64,000 nt of DNA from Mycobacterium paraense (GCF_002101815.1 NZ_LQPM01000013.1:248001-312000), one strand, 5' to 3'; shown: positions 1 through 9,686, counted from the first letter of the stretch. Notes: a model not told the origin generated them from the letters alone. Numbers and translations are program-made.

Positions 1-1
1 G

Positions 2-214
2 GGCGTCAAGGAGATGATCCGCCTGGCGGTGGAAGGCTGCCGCCGCAACGGAATCCACTCGGGGCTGTGCGGGCAGGCGCCCTCGGATTACCCGGACATG
101 GCCGAGTTCCTGGTCCGCGCCGGCATCGACTCGATCAGCCTGAACCCCGACGTGGTGGTGAAGACGACCCGCCAGATCCTCGAGCTGGAGCGCCAGGCGG
201 TGCCGCTGCAGTGA
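2..214 (+). CDS. ppsA: Phosphoenolpyruvate synthase, C-terminal end (partial)
   Basis: Only the last 70 codons are in the window; the reading frame is open at the left edge. The segment GLCGQAPSDYPDMAEF followed by GIDSISLNPD is the C-terminal TIM-barrel signature of PEP-utilising enzymes, and the short tail after it fits PEP synthase better than pyruvate phosphate dikinase. The cysteine of the GLCGQAPSD motif is the family's catalytic-site cysteine. PEP synthase makes PEP from pyruvate and ATP (gluconeogenic). It converges on the ketosynthase pair that follows, so it is not part of that operon. The remainder of the gene must lie to the left. Confidence 0.88.
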   Translation, partial: GVKEMIRLAVEGCRRNGIHSGLCGQAPSDYPDMAEFLVRAGIDSISLNPDVVVKTTRQILELERQAVPLQ

Positions 215-224
215 ATGCGCTTCG

Positions 225-345
225 GGCGTTGCGTGTGAATGCTGGACGTTGCGTGTGAATGCTGGGCGTTGCGTGTGCGCTCACGGCGGCGACACGCCGA
301 GGGGAACCGCCCTGTGCGCACACGCGAATCCCTGAGCGCACACGC
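225..345. repeat. Short direct and inverted repeats (GCGTGTG family)
   Basis: In the gap between two convergent genes the unit CGTTGCGTGTG occurs three times at an exact 20-bp period (starts near 228, 248 and 268), the first two followed by AATGCTGG. About 30 bp later the same GCGTGTGCGC core occurs twice in inverted orientation (CACACGCG near 318, CACACGCA near 338). The paired orientation could form a stem-loop between the two 3' ends. It looks like a small intergenic repeat or a bidirectional terminator; no gene is visible here. Confidence 0.6.
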
Positions 346-371
346 ACAGCCGGAAAACCATGTCCCGGCGG

Positions 372-1241
372 CTACGGCTGGCGATACAGCGCCGCGCCGG
401 CGGTGACGCCCGCGCCGGCGGCGACGAACAGGACCCGCGCGCCGGCCGGGAGTTTGCCGGCCCACGGCTCGAACGCCGCCGCCAGCGCGGCAGTGTGCGT
501 GCGCTGATCGTCTGCGACACAGACCTTTTCGATCGGCACCCCCAGCGCCTCGCTCAGCGCGGCGCGGTACCCCGGCCGCGCCGGCGCCGCGACGATCAGG
601 TGGATGTCGGCCAGCTGCAGGGATTGCGCGGCCAGACAGGCCTTCGCCGCGGACGCGGCCGCCGCGGCGAAGCGCTCGTCGGCCGTGTCCGACTGATGGA
701 ACCGCAGCACGTTGCGTGCGTCGGCGAATCCCACCGTGGCGGAGAAGGCCTCGGGTTCGTCGGTGTTCACCCAGGACACCCGGCTCAGGCCGCAGTCGTC
801 GTCGGTCCAGCGGCACAGCAGCGCCGCACCGGCGGCCGAGAACGGAAAATGTTCGCTCATCCCGTGACCCGGATCGGCGTCGCTGGCCACCACCAGCGCG
901 CGCCGCACGCTGTGCGTGCGCAGGAACCCGTCGACGATGTGCAGCGCGGTCAGGACCCCGCAGGAGCCGTTGGCGATGTCGAACGAGAAGGTGCCGTGCG
1001 CGCCGGCGTGCGGGTCCTCGGGATTGGCGCCGATGTCGTCCTGGATCAGCGCGGCCAGCGCCGGCTCCCCCAGGTTGCGGTCGCGGTAGATCCCGGCGTT
1101 GACAACCAGATCCAGCTCGCCCGGGTCGCATCCGGCCCGATGCAGGCAGTCCTTGGCGGCGCTCACCGCGAGGTGCAGCGCGCTGTGCCGGCCCCGCAGC
1201 CGCGGGTGCGCGAGGTCGACGCGATCAATCACCGTGCCCAT
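372..1241 (-). CDS. Ketosynthase-III-like protein with incomplete active site
   Basis: The 289-residue protein has a thiolase/ketosynthase-III (FabH) fold with a nucleophile-type cysteine at position 94 in DIANGSCGVLTAL. I cannot find the usual HQ(A/T)N histidine or the GNT asparagine: the matching regions read VAAPARPGY and DQRTHTAAL. It is also shorter than typical FabH (about 310-340). It starts inside the end of the upstream ketosynthase gene (17-bp overlap), so translation is probably coupled. The likely role is a partner subunit of a heteromeric condensing enzyme, or an acyltransferase using the cysteine alone; the substrate is unknown. It is the last gene of the acg-like/FabH operon whose promoter carries a DosR-type site near 3423. 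Confidence 0.78.
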   Translation of the reverse strand: MGTVIDRVDLAHPRLRGRHSALHLAVSAAKDCLHRAGCDPGELDLVVNAGIYRDRNLGEPALAALIQDDIGANPEDPHAGAHGTFSFDIANGSCGVLTALHIVDGFLRTHSVRRALVVASDADPGHGMSEHFPFSAAGAALLCRWTDDDCGLSRVSWVNTDEPEAFSATVGFADARNVLRFHQSDTADERFAAAAASAAKACLAAQSLQLADIHLIVAAPARPGYRAALSEALGVPIEKVCVADDQRTHTAALAAAFEPWAGKLPAGARVLFVAAGAGVTAGAALYRQP

Positions 1242-2328
1242 AGCGGTTCACCAAATCCTCGTCCAGGGTCAGCAAGACCACGCCGATTTCCAATCCCGAG
1301 GCCAGCGCCAGCAGCGCGACCGTTTCTCCCGGCTCGATGCGCCCCGCCTCGAGTTCCTCGACCAGGGCCACCGTGTGGGTCGTGGAGGCGGTGTTGCCGT
1401 AGCGGTCGACGGTGATCACGGCGTCGTGGCGGGGGCTGTCGCCGAATGCCTCCGACATGCGGACCATTCCCTTGCGGATGGCGCGCGCCGAGGTCTGGTG
1501 GGTGATCACGTGGTCGATGTCGTGGATCGAAATCCCCACGGCGTCAAGGACTTCGCTCAGCAGCAGCGGCGTGTTGGCGATCGCGGCCTTCTGGATGGCG
1601 CGGGAGTTGGTGAACATCCGCGCGCCCGGATCGTGGCCCTCCGGGTAGGCCAGGCACAGCCGGCTGTAGTCGGCCACCGTGGTGAACCCGGCGAGGCTGA
1701 TCCCCGCGGAGCCCGCGGGCGCGCGCTCCAGCAGCAGCGCCGCGCCGGCGTCACCCAGGGTCAGGCACGCGAGCTCCTTGCTCATGATGTTGCGGATGTG
1801 GCGGGCCGCGTTGTGGCTCAGCTGGGAGATGTACTCACCGCTGACGACCAGCCCCCGCTCGACGATTCCCTGCCGGATCCAGTTGTTCAAAATGGTTACC
1901 CCGGTGAGCATCCCGGCGCACGCGTTGGACACGTCGAAGGTCATCGCCTGCGGCGCCCCGATCGCGTGGGCCACGGCGGCGCTCATCGTCGGCTCCAGCC
2001 ATTGGGTGAGCCCGCCGCGGAACTTGGTGATGCTGCAGCTGATCACCACGTCGAGGGCGGCCGGATCCTGCCGCGCCTTGGCCAGACAGTTCAGCGCCGC
2101 CGAGGTGGCCAGGCTGTAGGAATCCTCGTCGCCCACCGACACACGGCGCTCGTGGATCCCGGTCAGCCGTTCCAGATCGATGTGGGTGCGGTGGCGGGTG
2201 GTCGCCATCAATTCGTCAGTGGTGAGCCGGGTCTCGGGCAGCTGCCGGCCGGCGCCGGCGAGCCGCGCGACGAACGGGGCGGGGGCGCCCTCTCCGGCGG
2301 TCTCCATCACCAGCCAGTGCCGAGTCAT
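1225..2328 (-). CDS. 3-oxoacyl-ACP synthase III family (FabH-like), full catalytic triad
   Basis: The 367-residue protein carries the complete ketosynthase-III triad: Cys137 in NACAGMLTG, His277 in THQTS and Asn312 in YGNTAS. Such enzymes condense an acyl-thioester with malonyl-ACP/CoA or transfer acyl groups. I chose the ATG at 2328 because a GGAGG ribosome-binding site lies 8-9 bases before it; an in-frame GTG at 2337 is too close to that site. The gene is 34 bp downstream of the acg-like gene and overlaps the incomplete ketosynthase that follows, so the three form one operon. It is not the housekeeping FabH by context (no fab or acyl-carrier genes nearby). Its location under a DosR-type site suggests a lipid or signalling product made in hypoxia. 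Confidence 0.82.
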   Translation of the reverse strand: MTRHWLVMETAGEGAPAPFVARLAGAGRQLPETRLTTDELMATTRHRTHIDLERLTGIHERRVSVGDEDSYSLATSAALNCLAKARQDPAALDVVISCSITKFRGGLTQWLEPTMSAAVAHAIGAPQAMTFDVSNACAGMLTGVTILNNWIRQGIVERGLVVSGEYISQLSHNAARHIRNIMSKELACLTLGDAGAALLLERAPAGSAGISLAGFTTVADYSRLCLAYPEGHDPGARMFTNSRAIQKAAIANTPLLLSEVLDAVGISIHDIDHVITHQTSARAIRKGMVRMSEAFGDSPRHDAVITVDRYGNTASTTHTVALVEELEAGRIEPGETVALLALASGLEIGVVLLTLDEDLVNRYGHGD

Positions 2329-2362
2329 CAACCCCACCTCCGTGTTCGTTGCGGGCCGCCGG

Positions 2363-3352
2363 TCATGCGCGAAACTCGAGGACCTCGGTGACCAGGCGCC
2401 GGGCGGTGGATTCGACGTGGTGGCCGTTATGCGTCGACGCGCCGATCCGGATCAGCAGCTGCGGCGTTCCGGCGGTCCCGGTGAGCTGCCTGATGGTGTC
2501 GCGGCTCATGGCCATCTCGGTCATGTGGGTCAGCGTGCAGGTGGCCATGCCGGCCACGGTGCATTCGAGAAGCACCGCCGACAAGGCCTCGCCGCAGCGC
2601 AGCACGTCCAGCCGCGAGTCGCCGTCAAGGGTGGAAAGCACCACGATCTGGGAGCGGTCGTGGTCGACGCCGGAGCGGTGCGGGTTCCCGCCGGCAGGAG
2701 GAAAGGCCCGCGCGACGTCGACCGCGGCGGCCTCCGAGCTGGAGACCAGCGCGCTACCGGGCACATGGGGGGCGTCCGACTCGAACGGCGATGTCCACCA
2801 GCGCAACTCGGACAGATAGGACGTGTCGTAGCGGTGCAACTGCTCGGTGAGCTGGGACGCCTCCGCCAGGGCCGGTCGGGCGTCGTCGGCCACGACGTCC
2901 AGCAGCACCTGATGCGGAAGGACCGCGCGGCGCAGCGCCGTTTCCAGCGACGCCCACGCCGGCGGAGCGGCGAACGGCAACCGGTCGGTGCGCCGCCGGC
3001 GGATCGCGGCGGCCCGTTGCCGCTGCGCCTCCGTCACGCCGTCACTCGGCCGGAACGCGACGGTGGCGAGCAGATCCGGTTGGGACGGATCGGGCAGGCG
3101 GCTGGTCGCGGACTCCCAGCCGGCGGCGGCCATGGCGACCCGCAGGTGGTCCAGCACCGCGCCGCAACTCAGGATCAGTTCGCGGCCCGTGCGGTCGGTC
3201 GCGTGCATCAACCGGCGGGGGTCCGCCCACAGCTGCAGCCGCGCGCCCCCGACCACCCAGCGCCAGGGCTGGCTGTTGTGCAGCGACGGCGCCCGGCTCG
3301 CCAACATGACCGCGTCCCGGACGACCTCCGAGTCCGGCACCTTCACCGGCAT
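2363..3352 (-). CDS. Acg-family nitroreductase-like flavoprotein
   Basis: The 329-residue protein belongs to the Acg family (M. tuberculosis Rv2032/Rv3131 type). These nitroreductase-fold proteins bind FMN in a buried form and are typically DosR-induced. Diagnostic segments are RAPSLHNSQPWRW near residue 20, DRTGRELILSCGA in the first third and a C-terminal TPQLLIRIG. The start at 3352 (MPVKVPD) follows a GGGGTGG stretch; upstream in-frame sequence is low complexity and crosses the DosR-type site, so a longer protein is unlikely. First gene of an operon with two ketosynthase-III genes. One of four Acg paralogues in the window. Confidence 0.88.
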   Translation of the reverse strand: MPVKVPDSEVVRDAVMLASRAPSLHNSQPWRWVVGGARLQLWADPRRLMHATDRTGRELILSCGAVLDHLRVAMAAAGWESATSRLPDPSQPDLLATVAFRPSDGVTEAQRQRAAAIRRRRTDRLPFAAPPAWASLETALRRAVLPHQVLLDVVADDARPALAEASQLTEQLHRYDTSYLSELRWWTSPFESDAPHVPGSALVSSSEAAAVDVARAFPPAGGNPHRSGVDHDRSQIVVLSTLDGDSRLDVLRCGEALSAVLLECTVAGMATCTLTHMTEMAMSRDTIRQLTGTAGTPQLLIRIGASTHNGHHVESTARRLVTEVLEFRA

Positions 3353-3422
3353 GTCCACCACCCCGCTTCGGATTTCAGTGGCTTTCGGTTCGACACTAAG
3401 AATTCGGCGCGCCGCGCTGACA

Positions 3423-3436
3423 GGGCCGTTGGTCCC
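3423..3436. promoter_or_regulatory. DosR-type box upstream of acg-like/ketosynthase operon
   Basis: GGGCCGTTGGTCCC matches the DosR palindrome (consensus GGGACTWWAGTCCC) with the symmetrical flank continuing to CCCGAA. It lies 71 bp upstream of the acg-like start at 3352 and 33 bp after the stop of the preceding gene. It shares 13 of 14 bases with the sites at 9673 and 12402 (reverse complement for the former). Confidence 0.78.
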
Positions 3437-3468
3437 GAACGGCCGGGGCGTTCGACTCCAAGCGGAAA

Positions 3469-4968
3469 CTAGACCGCCGCGCCCCAGGCGACGAGGGCCT
3501 GACGCGCCGAATCCTCGGGGGATCCCGAGGTGTCGATTCGGTGCGCGGTGTCCCACTCGGCTTGCCGGGCGGCCATCGCGGCGGCGATCTCCGGGGTCAC
3601 CTCGGAGTTGCCCGGCGCCCGAGTGGTGATCCGGCCGGCCGCCGTGTCGGCCGCCGCGGCGCACCGCAGTTCCACCGCGGCCGAGTGGGTTTCCGAGGCG
3701 AGGCGGCGGGCCTGGGCCCGCAGCTGCGGATCCCGCCAGGTGCCGTCGAGGATCACCGATCGCCCGTCGTCCAGGTGCGGGCGCGCGCGCCGCAGCGCCG
3801 CCTCGTAGACGGTCGCGACGTTGCCGGGCTCATACAGCCCCTCGTTCAGCACGCCGGCCTCGCCGCTGATCGCGCCCGAATCCCGCAACTCCCGCCGCAC
3901 GTCATCGGTGGAGATCACCTGCGCCCCAGTCTGTTCGGCGAGCGCCCGGGCGACGGTGGACTTGCCGGTGCCCGGGTTGCCACCCACCAGCGCCAGGCGC
4001 ACGCGACCGGTCTGCAGGTGCTCGACGGCGATGGCGAGGTGCCGGGCGGCGTCGTCGGCGGCCTCCGGCTTGCCCTGAGACAGCCGCACGCAGTCGACCT
4101 TCGCCCGCACGCCGGCGCGGTAGGCGATGTAGAAGTGCGCCAGCGCCGACGGCACGGCATGCGCCGAGTGCGCGGCGTAGCGCTCGAAGAAATGAGCGCC
4201 AAGGTCCTTGCGGCCCAAGAACTCCAGATCCATCGCGAGGAAGGCGGCGTCGTCGACGCAGTCGACGTAGCGGAGTTTGTCGTCGAACTCCAGGCAGTCC
4301 AGCAGCGCGGGTTTGCCCTGCACGCAGAAGATGTCGTCGGCGAGCAGATCGCCGTGACCGTCGACGATCAGCCCCTCCGCGACCCGCCGCCCGAACAGGG
4401 GTCCGCGGCCCGCGACGAATTCGGCGGCGAGGTGCCGCACGCGCGCCAAGGACTCGGGCGGCAGCGTGCCCGCGTAGCGGTCGAGCTCGGCCAGGTTGTC
4501 CCGCCAGCGCCGGTCGACGGCGCCGGCCTCGCCCGCGGCGCCGATCGCCGGGCCGCGTTCGGCGCCCTGGTGAAACCGCGCCAACACGGCCGCGATGGCG
4601 TCGAGCAGGTCCCGGACCGGCCCGTCGGCGCCGCGGCGCACGATCGACGCCAGCCGATCCTCGTCGCGGTAGCGACGCATGACGACGACCGGTTCGGCCG
4701 GTCCCCCGGCCGGGTCGCTGAGGTGCGCGAGCCCCAGGTAGCTGTCCGGAGAAAGCCGGCTGTTCAGCTCGAGTTCCCGCCGGCACGCGCGCTCGCGCTG
4801 CTCCGCCGTGCGAAAGTCGAGAAAGTCGGTCAGCACCGGTTTTTTGGCCTTCAGCGCCCGGTCGCCCACCAGCACGACCATGCCCGTGTGAGTTTCATGC
4901 ACGTCGATGTATGGCACCCCGGTGTTGGTCACCAACCCAGCGTCCGTCGCCGCGGCCGTCCGTGCCAA
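3469..4968 (-). CDS. Rv2004c-like two-domain phosphotransferase/P-loop kinase
   Basis: The 499-residue protein has two parts. The N-terminal half resembles aminoglycoside-phosphotransferase kinases, with the catalytic-loop-like IVDGHGDLLADDI and a following LLDCLEFDD. The C-terminal part (about 330-499) is an AAA/zeta-like P-loop kinase with LVGGNPGTGKSTVA and STDDVRREL. Length and order match M. tuberculosis Rv2004c, a DosR-regulon protein of unproven substrate. The TTG at 4968 is used because it falls 3 bases after the upstream USP stop; no clear ribosome-binding site is visible, and a GTG near VTNTGVPY is an alternative. Translated with the USP as one operon from the otsB1 divergent promoter. 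Confidence 0.85.
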   Translation of the reverse strand: MARTAAATDAGLVTNTGVPYIDVHETHTGMVVLVGDRALKAKKPVLTDFLDFRTAEQRERACRRELELNSRLSPDSYLGLAHLSDPAGGPAEPVVVMRRYRDEDRLASIVRRGADGPVRDLLDAIAAVLARFHQGAERGPAIGAAGEAGAVDRRWRDNLAELDRYAGTLPPESLARVRHLAAEFVAGRGPLFGRRVAEGLIVDGHGDLLADDIFCVQGKPALLDCLEFDDKLRYVDCVDDAAFLAMDLEFLGRKDLGAHFFERYAAHSAHAVPSALAHFYIAYRAGVRAKVDCVRLSQGKPEAADDAARHLAIAVEHLQTGRVRLALVGGNPGTGKSTVARALAEQTGAQVISTDDVRRELRDSGAISGEAGVLNEGLYEPGNVATVYEAALRRARPHLDDGRSVILDGTWRDPQLRAQARRLASETHSAAVELRCAAAADTAAGRITTRAPGNSEVTPEIAAAMAARQAEWDTAHRIDTSGSPEDSARQALVAWGAAV

Positions 4969-4971
4969 GTC

Positions 4972-5859
4972 CTAGAGCGGCCGCGCCACGATCACCGGCA
5001 TCCGGACCGAGTGCACGACGGCGTTGCTGACCGAACCGAGCAGGGTGCGCGCGATGCCGCCCCGGCCGTGGCTGCCGACGACCACCAACTGCGCGGACTC
5101 CGATTTCTCGATCAGCTGGCGCGCCGGCCGGTCGCACACCAGCAGCCGCTGCACCGTGACGTCGGGGTAGCGTTCCTGCCAGCCGGCCAGGCTTTCGGCC
5201 AGGCTGCGCTCGGCCTCGGCTTTCACGACGGCCCAGTCGAATCCGGGGAGTTCGAGCACCTGTACGTCGCTCCACGCGTGCAGCGCCTGCAGCTCGACGC
5301 CGCGGCGGGATGCCTCGTCGAAGGCGATGGCCGTCGCGAGCTCGGAGGCCGGCGATCCGTCCAACCCCAGAAGCACGGGCGCTTGCTGGGGGTGCGGCAT
5401 CAACGGATCCTCGTCCCGGATGACCGCCACGGGACACTTCGCGTGCTGGACCACCCCCGTGCTGACCGAACCCAGCAGCACCCGGCCGACCGCTCCTCGG
5501 CCGTTGCTGCCGACCACGACCATCTCGGCGTCCTCGGACAATTCGACCAGCGTCGCCACCGGGGGCGAACACTTCAGTTCGCTGTCGACGGCAAGCCGTT
5601 GGTGCCCCGGGACGGCATCCTCGGCGATCTTGACCGCCTGCTCGAGGGCCTGCCGCCCGTCCTGTTCCTGCCACACCGTGACGCCGGCCGGAAGCGGTAT
5701 CTGCGGGAAGGTCGGCACGTAGGTGCTGTATGTGTGGACGAGGGTCAGCGGCACGTTCCGCATCGCCGCGTCCCGGGCCGCCCAGCAGACGGCGGCGTTC
5801 GACGCCGGTGATCCGTCGACGCCGACGACGATGCCGTGGCGGTTCATGGGTGTGGACAT
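4972..5859 (-). CDS. Tandem-domain universal stress protein (Rv2005c/Rv2623-like)
   Basis: The 295-residue protein has two USP domains of about 145 residues. Both keep the start pattern (VGVDGSPAS near residue 10, LGLDGSPAS near residue 155) and the ATP-binding run GxxGxG(9x)[20 protein letters not shown] and [18 protein letters not shown]. Tandem USPs of this type in M. tuberculosis bind ATP and are among the strongest DosR targets. The ATG at 5859 follows GGGAGGAAC. Divergent from otsB1, sharing one DosR-type site, and followed after 3 bp by the Rv2004c-like kinase. Confidence 0.92.
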   Translation of the reverse strand: MSTPMNRHGIVVGVDGSPASNAAVCWAARDAAMRNVPLTLVHTYSTYVPTFPQIPLPAGVTVWQEQDGRQALEQAVKIAEDAVPGHQRLAVDSELKCSPPVATLVELSEDAEMVVVGSNGRGAVGRVLLGSVSTGVVQHAKCPVAVIRDEDPLMPHPQQAPVLLGLDGSPASELATAIAFDEASRRGVELQALHAWSDVQVLELPGFDWAVVKAEAERSLAESLAGWQERYPDVTVQRLLVCDRPARQLIEKSESAQLVVVGSHGRGGIARTLLGSVSNAVVHSVRMPVIVARPL

Positions 5860-5914
5860 GGTGTTCCTCCCTCGGTCTGATGAAAACGCTATGGGCCGGG
5901 CGGTCGCCGAGCAT

Positions 5915-5928
5915 GAGGCTTTAGTCCC
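5915..5928. promoter_or_regulatory. DosR-type box shared by divergent usp and otsB1
   Basis: GAGGCTTTAGTCCC, continuing CCAAA, matches the DosR consensus at 12 of 14 core positions. It sits almost exactly midway: 56 bp from the USP start (5859) and 59 bp from the otsB1 GTG (5987), so one site can serve both. A poorer GC-rich imperfect repeat follows at about 5945-5963. Confidence 0.82.
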
Positions 5929-5986
5929 CAAACCCGTGGACATCAGGCCCCGTTGGCCGGGCCCGCAACCTGGCATCGTCACAGGC

Positions 5987-8900
5987 GTGAGCGAATGGGC
6001 CGCCACCATCGACCGGCGCTACCACGACGCGGTGATCCTCAGCCTGGACAGTCTCGTGGCCGAAACGGCCCCGGGTGCCGCCGAGGCGCGGGATTCGACC
6101 GTCCCGCTGCTGCGCCGGCTGCGCGACGTCGGCGTGCGCGCCGCCGTGAACTCGCCCGGCCGGGACTGCGCACAGGCGTTGCGTGCCGCGGGGATTGACG
6201 ATCTCGTGGGCGCCGTGGCCGACGGCCCGACCGAGACGGCGAACCTGCTGGGGGTGCGCCCGGTGCGTTGCGTGATCATCGACCGCCACCCGGCCGGCGT
6301 CAAGGCCGGCAGGGAGTGCGGCTTCGGCCTCGTCATCGGGTTCGAGCGAGACGGAGGGGCCGACGAGCTGCTGGCCTCCGGCGCCGACACCGTGGTCGCC
6401 GACCTGGCGGAGATCACGGTGCGGCGCGGTGGCGCGGCCCTGTCGAACATCGCGGACGCGGTGCAGGCGTACGGCCAGGTGAAGGAACTCGCGGCGAACC
6501 GGCGGCCGGTGGTCTTCCTCGCCTTCGACGGCACGCTGTCCGACAGCCTCGGGCACCCCGACTCGGCGACGCTCGTCGAGGGGGCCGAAGACGCGTTGCG
6601 CGCCTTGGCCGCTCAGTGTCCGGTCGTGGTGGTCAGCGGACGCGACGTTGCCGACGTCCGCGAACGCGTCAAAGTCGACGACGTATGGTACGCGGGCAGC
6701 CACGGCTTCGAATTGCTGGCGCCGGACGGCACCAGCCACGAGTATCCGGCCGCCGGTGCCGCCGGGGCCCTGACCCGCGCCGCGGAGCGCCTGAGCCGGG
6801 CGCTCGATGACATCCCGGGAATCACCGTGGAGCGCAAGCGCTTTGCCGTCGCGGTGCACTATCGCGACGCCGACGCCGACGACGTCGACCGGGTGATCCT
6901 GGCGGCCCGCGAGTTCGTCCGCTCCGAGGGCCTGCGGGTCACCGCCGGCCGCCAGGTCATCGAGCTCCGTCCGAACATCGACGGCGACGAGGGCACGACC
7001 CTCGGCTGGCTGCTGCGGCGCATAGTGGGCGGCGACGACGCCGGCCCCACCGCCGTGCTGCCGATTTACGTCGGCGACGACATCACCGACGAGGACGCCT
7101 TCGACGCCGTCCAATTCCACGGCCTGGGCATCGTCGTGCGGCACGACGAGGACGGCGATCGCTCATCGGCCGCGCAGTTCAGCCTCGAAAGCCCGTCCGC
7201 CGTCGCCGGGTTCGCTCGCCGGCTGGCCGAAGACCTGCGGTCCGCCGCGTCGACGACCGACGACGCGTGGGAGCTGGTGTACGAGGGCTACGACCCGCAG
7301 TATGAGCGGCTGCGCGAGGCGCTGTGCACCGTCGGCAACGGCTACGTCGCCACCCGGGGTTGCGCGCCCGAGGCGGCCGCGTCCGAGGCCCATTACCCGG
7401 GCACCTATGCCACCGGCGTGTACAACATCCTGGCCGATCGGGTCGCGGGCCGGACCATCGAGAACGAGAGCCTCGTCAACCTGCCCAACTGGCTGTCGCT
7501 GACGTTCCGGATCAACGGCGGGCCGTGGTTTCACGTCGACGACACCGAAATCCTGTTCTACCGACGGACATTCGATCTGCGGCACGCGACGCTGACCCGC
7601 AGCCTGCGCTTCAGGGACGGGGCGGGCCGGATCACCACGCTGACGCAGCAGCGCTTCGCGTCCATGCACCAGCCCCACCTGCTGGCGATCCGGACCACGC
7701 TGGGAGCCGAGAACTGGTCGGGCACAGTGGAGTTCAGGTCCCTGCTGGATGGAAGCGTGCAAAATACGATGGTCGAGCGCTATCGGTCCCTGTCCAGCGC
7801 TCACCTGAGTCCGTCGGTGATCGGCGAAACGACGTCCGGCTCGGTGATATTGCGGACGGAAACGTCGCAATCGCGGATCTCGATCGCGGTCGCCGCCCGC
7901 ACCACCTTATGGCTCGACGACGCCCTGGCCGACGCCGAATACGTTTTCGTGCGCGAGGGCGACCGCGGCGGCCACGAGATCCGGATCGCACTGCGCGCCG
8001 GGCAGTCGGTCGCCTGCGAAAAGGTCGCGACGATCTTCACCGGCCGGGACGCCGCGATATCCGAACCGGTAAGCGCGGCACAGCAATATCTGGACGCGGC
8101 CGGCCGGTACGACGAGCTGCACCAGCAGCACGCCCGGGCGTGGGCCCGCCTGTGGGAACAATGCAACGTCGGCCTTGCCGACGGCACGCCGGCGCTGCGG
8201 GTCCTGCGGCTGCATCTGGTGCACCTGCTGCAGACGATCTCCCCGCACACCGCCGAACTGGACGCCGGCGTCCCGGCGCGCGGACTGCACGGTGAGGCAT
8301 ACCGCGGCCACGTCTTCTGGGATTCGCTGTTCGTGTCCCCGGTCTTGAGCCTGCGCATGCCGAACGTGTCCCGGTCGCTGCTGCTCTATCGGTACCGGCG
8401 CCTCGCCGAGGCGCGCCGCGCCGCCGCCAGGGCCGGTTACCTCGGCGCGATGTATCCCTGGCAGTCGGGCAGCGACGGGCGTGAGGTGAGCCAGGAGGTG
8501 CACCTCAATCCGCAGTCGGGCCGGTGGAACCCGGACGCCAGCGCGCGGGCCCATCACGTCGGACTCGCGGTCGCGTACAACGCGTGGCAGCACTATCAGG
8601 TCACCGGCGACCGGCAGTATCTCATCGACTACGGCGCCGAAATGCTGGTCGAGATCGCACGTTTCTGGGTGGGCCTGGCCACCTTTGACGACAGCCGCGG
8701 CCGCTACACGATCCGGGGAGTCATCGGTCCCGACGAGTTCCATTCGGGCTACCCGGGCAAGGAATACGACGGGATCGACAACAACGCCTACACCAACGTC
8801 ATGGCCGTCTGGGTGATATTGCGGGCGATGGACGCGCTGGACCGGCTGCCGCTGCGCGACCGGCTCGACCTCGTCGCCAAGATCGACCTGACGGCCGAGG

Positions 8901-9643
8901 AGCTCGACCGGTGGGATCACGTGACGCGCCGGATGTTCGTGCCGTTCCACGACGGGGTGATCAGCCAGTTCGAGGGCTATTCCGAACTGGCCGAACTGGA
9001 TTGGGACGGCTACCGGCGGCGCTACGGCAACATTCAGCGGCTGGATCGCATCCTGGACGCCGAGAACGACAGCGTGAACAACTACAAGGCGTCCAAGCAG
9101 GCCGACGTGCTGATGCTGTTCTTCCTGCTGTCATCGGAGGAACTGCTGGGGCTGTTCGGGCGGCTCGGCTACCGCTTTTCGCCCGAGCACATTCCCACGA
9201 CGATCGAGTACTACCTGTCGCGGACGTCGGGCGGTTCGACGCTGTCCGCGATCGTTCATGCCTGGGTGCTCACCCGCGCCAACCGGCACCACGCCATGCG
9301 GTACTTCGTCGAGGTGCTCGGCTCCGACGTGGTGGACATCCAGGGCGGCACCACCTCGGAGGGCATCCACCTGGCGGCGATGGCGGGCAGCGTCGACCTG
9401 CTGCAGCGGTGTTTCACCGGGCTGGAAACGCGCGACGACCGGCTGGTGCTCGGCCCGCACTGGCCCGAAGCCCTGGGGCCCATCGAGTTTCCCTTCGTCT
9501 ACCGCGGTCACCGCGTTCACCTGCGGATCAGCGGCCGCACCGGCGTTCTGACGTCCGAGGCCGGCAACGCCGGAGAAATCACGGTCGAATGCCGCGGCCG
9601 GGTGCAGCTCCTCCTGCCCGGACGCAGCATCGAGGTCGCCTGA
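5987..9643 (+). CDS. otsB1: OtsB1-like HAD / trehalose-phosphatase-like / GH65 fusion protein
   Basis: The 1218-residue protein has the Rv2006 architecture: a degenerate HAD domain (1-160), a trehalose-6-phosphate-phosphatase-like domain (about 170-420) and a glycoside hydrolase family 65 domain (about 430-1215). In the phosphatase domain the DxDGT nucleophile motif reads AFDGTL: the first Asp is Ala179 (codon GCC), while Asp181 and the later motif [12 protein letters not shown] remain. Phosphatase activity is therefore unlikely. The GH65 acid is present in [14 protein letters not shown] (Glu917), so phosphorolysis or hydrolysis of an alpha-glucoside such as trehalose is the more credible activity. 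The GTG at 5987 gives a start resembling Rv2006 and lies downstream of the shared DosR-type site; longer in-frame extension runs through that site. Confidence 0.88.
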   Translation: MSEWAATIDRRYHDAVILSLDSLVAETAPGAAEARDSTVPLLRRLRDVGVRAAVNSPGRDCAQALRAAGIDDLVGAVADGPTETANLLGVRPVRCVIIDRHPAGVKAGRECGFGLVIGFERDGGADELLASGADTVVADLAEITVRRGGAALSNIADAVQAYGQVKELAANRRPVVFLAFDGTLSDSLGHPDSATLVEGAEDALRALAAQCPVVVVSGRDVADVRERVKVDDVWYAGSHGFELLAPDGTSHEYPAAGAAGALTRAAERLSRALDDIPGITVERKRFAVAVHYRDADADDVDRVILAAREFVRSEGLRVTAGRQVIELRPNIDGDEGTTLGWLLRRIVGGDDAGPTAVLPIYVGDDITDEDAFDAVQFHGLGIVVRHDEDGDRSSAAQFSLESPSAVAGFARRLAEDLRSAASTTDDAWELVYEGYDPQYERLREALCTVGNGYVATRGCAPEAAASEAHYPGTYATGVYNILADRVAGRTIENESLVNLPNWLSLTFRINGGPWFHVDDTEILFYRRTFDLRHATLTRSLRFRDGAGRITTLTQQRFASMHQPHLLAIRTTLGAENWSGTVEFRSLLDGSVQNTMVERYRSLSSAHLSPSVIGETTSGSVILRTETSQSRISIAVAARTTLWLDDALADAEYVFVREGDRGGHEIRIALRAGQSVACEKVATIFTGRDAAISEPVSAAQQYLDAAGRYDELHQQHARAWARLWEQCNVGLADGTPALRVLRLHLVHLLQTISPHTAELDAGVPARGLHGEAYRGHVFWDSLFVSPVLSLRMPNVSRSLLLYRYRRLAEARRAAARAGYLGAMYPWQSGSDGREVSQEVHLNPQSGRWNPDASARAHHVGLAVAYNAWQHYQVTGDRQYLIDYGAEMLVEIARFWVGLATFDDSRGRYTIRGVIGPDEFHSGYPGKEYDGIDNNAYTNVMAVWVILRAMDALDRLPLRDRLDLVAKIDLTAEELDRWDHVTRRMFVPFHDGVISQFEGYSELAELDWDGYRRRYGNIQRLDRILDAENDSVNNYKASKQADVLMLFFLLSSEELLGLFGRLGYRFSPEHIPTTIEYYLSRTSGGSTLSAIVHAWVLTRANRHHAMRYFVEVLGSDVVDIQGGTTSEGIHLAAMAGSVDLLQRCFTGLETRDDRLVLGPHWPEALGPIEFPFVYRGHRVHLRISGRTGVLTSEAGNAGEITVECRGRVQLLLPGRSIEVA

Positions 9644-9672
9644 CGGCGCGATGGACCAATGCGCCCAAATGG

Positions 9673-9686
9673 GGGTCCAACGGCCC
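9673..9686. promoter_or_regulatory. DosR-type box upstream of usp
   Basis: GGGTCCAACGGCCC lies 58 bp upstream of the USP start at 9745. It is the exact reverse complement of the 14-mer at 12402-12415, which lies before the GNAT gene, so the two promoters share a site of identical sequence. Confidence 0.78.

Noticed and set aside
3541..5811. A 756-codon frame on the plus strand opposite the kinase-like and USP genes
   Set aside because: It is a shadow of the real minus-strand genes, which carry USP and P-loop motifs; its Arg/His/Gly-rich translation has no family features.
5945..5963. Second DosR-like site before otsB1
   Set aside because: GC-rich inverted repeat without the GGGAC/GTCCC half-sites; listed only as a note with the good site at 5915.
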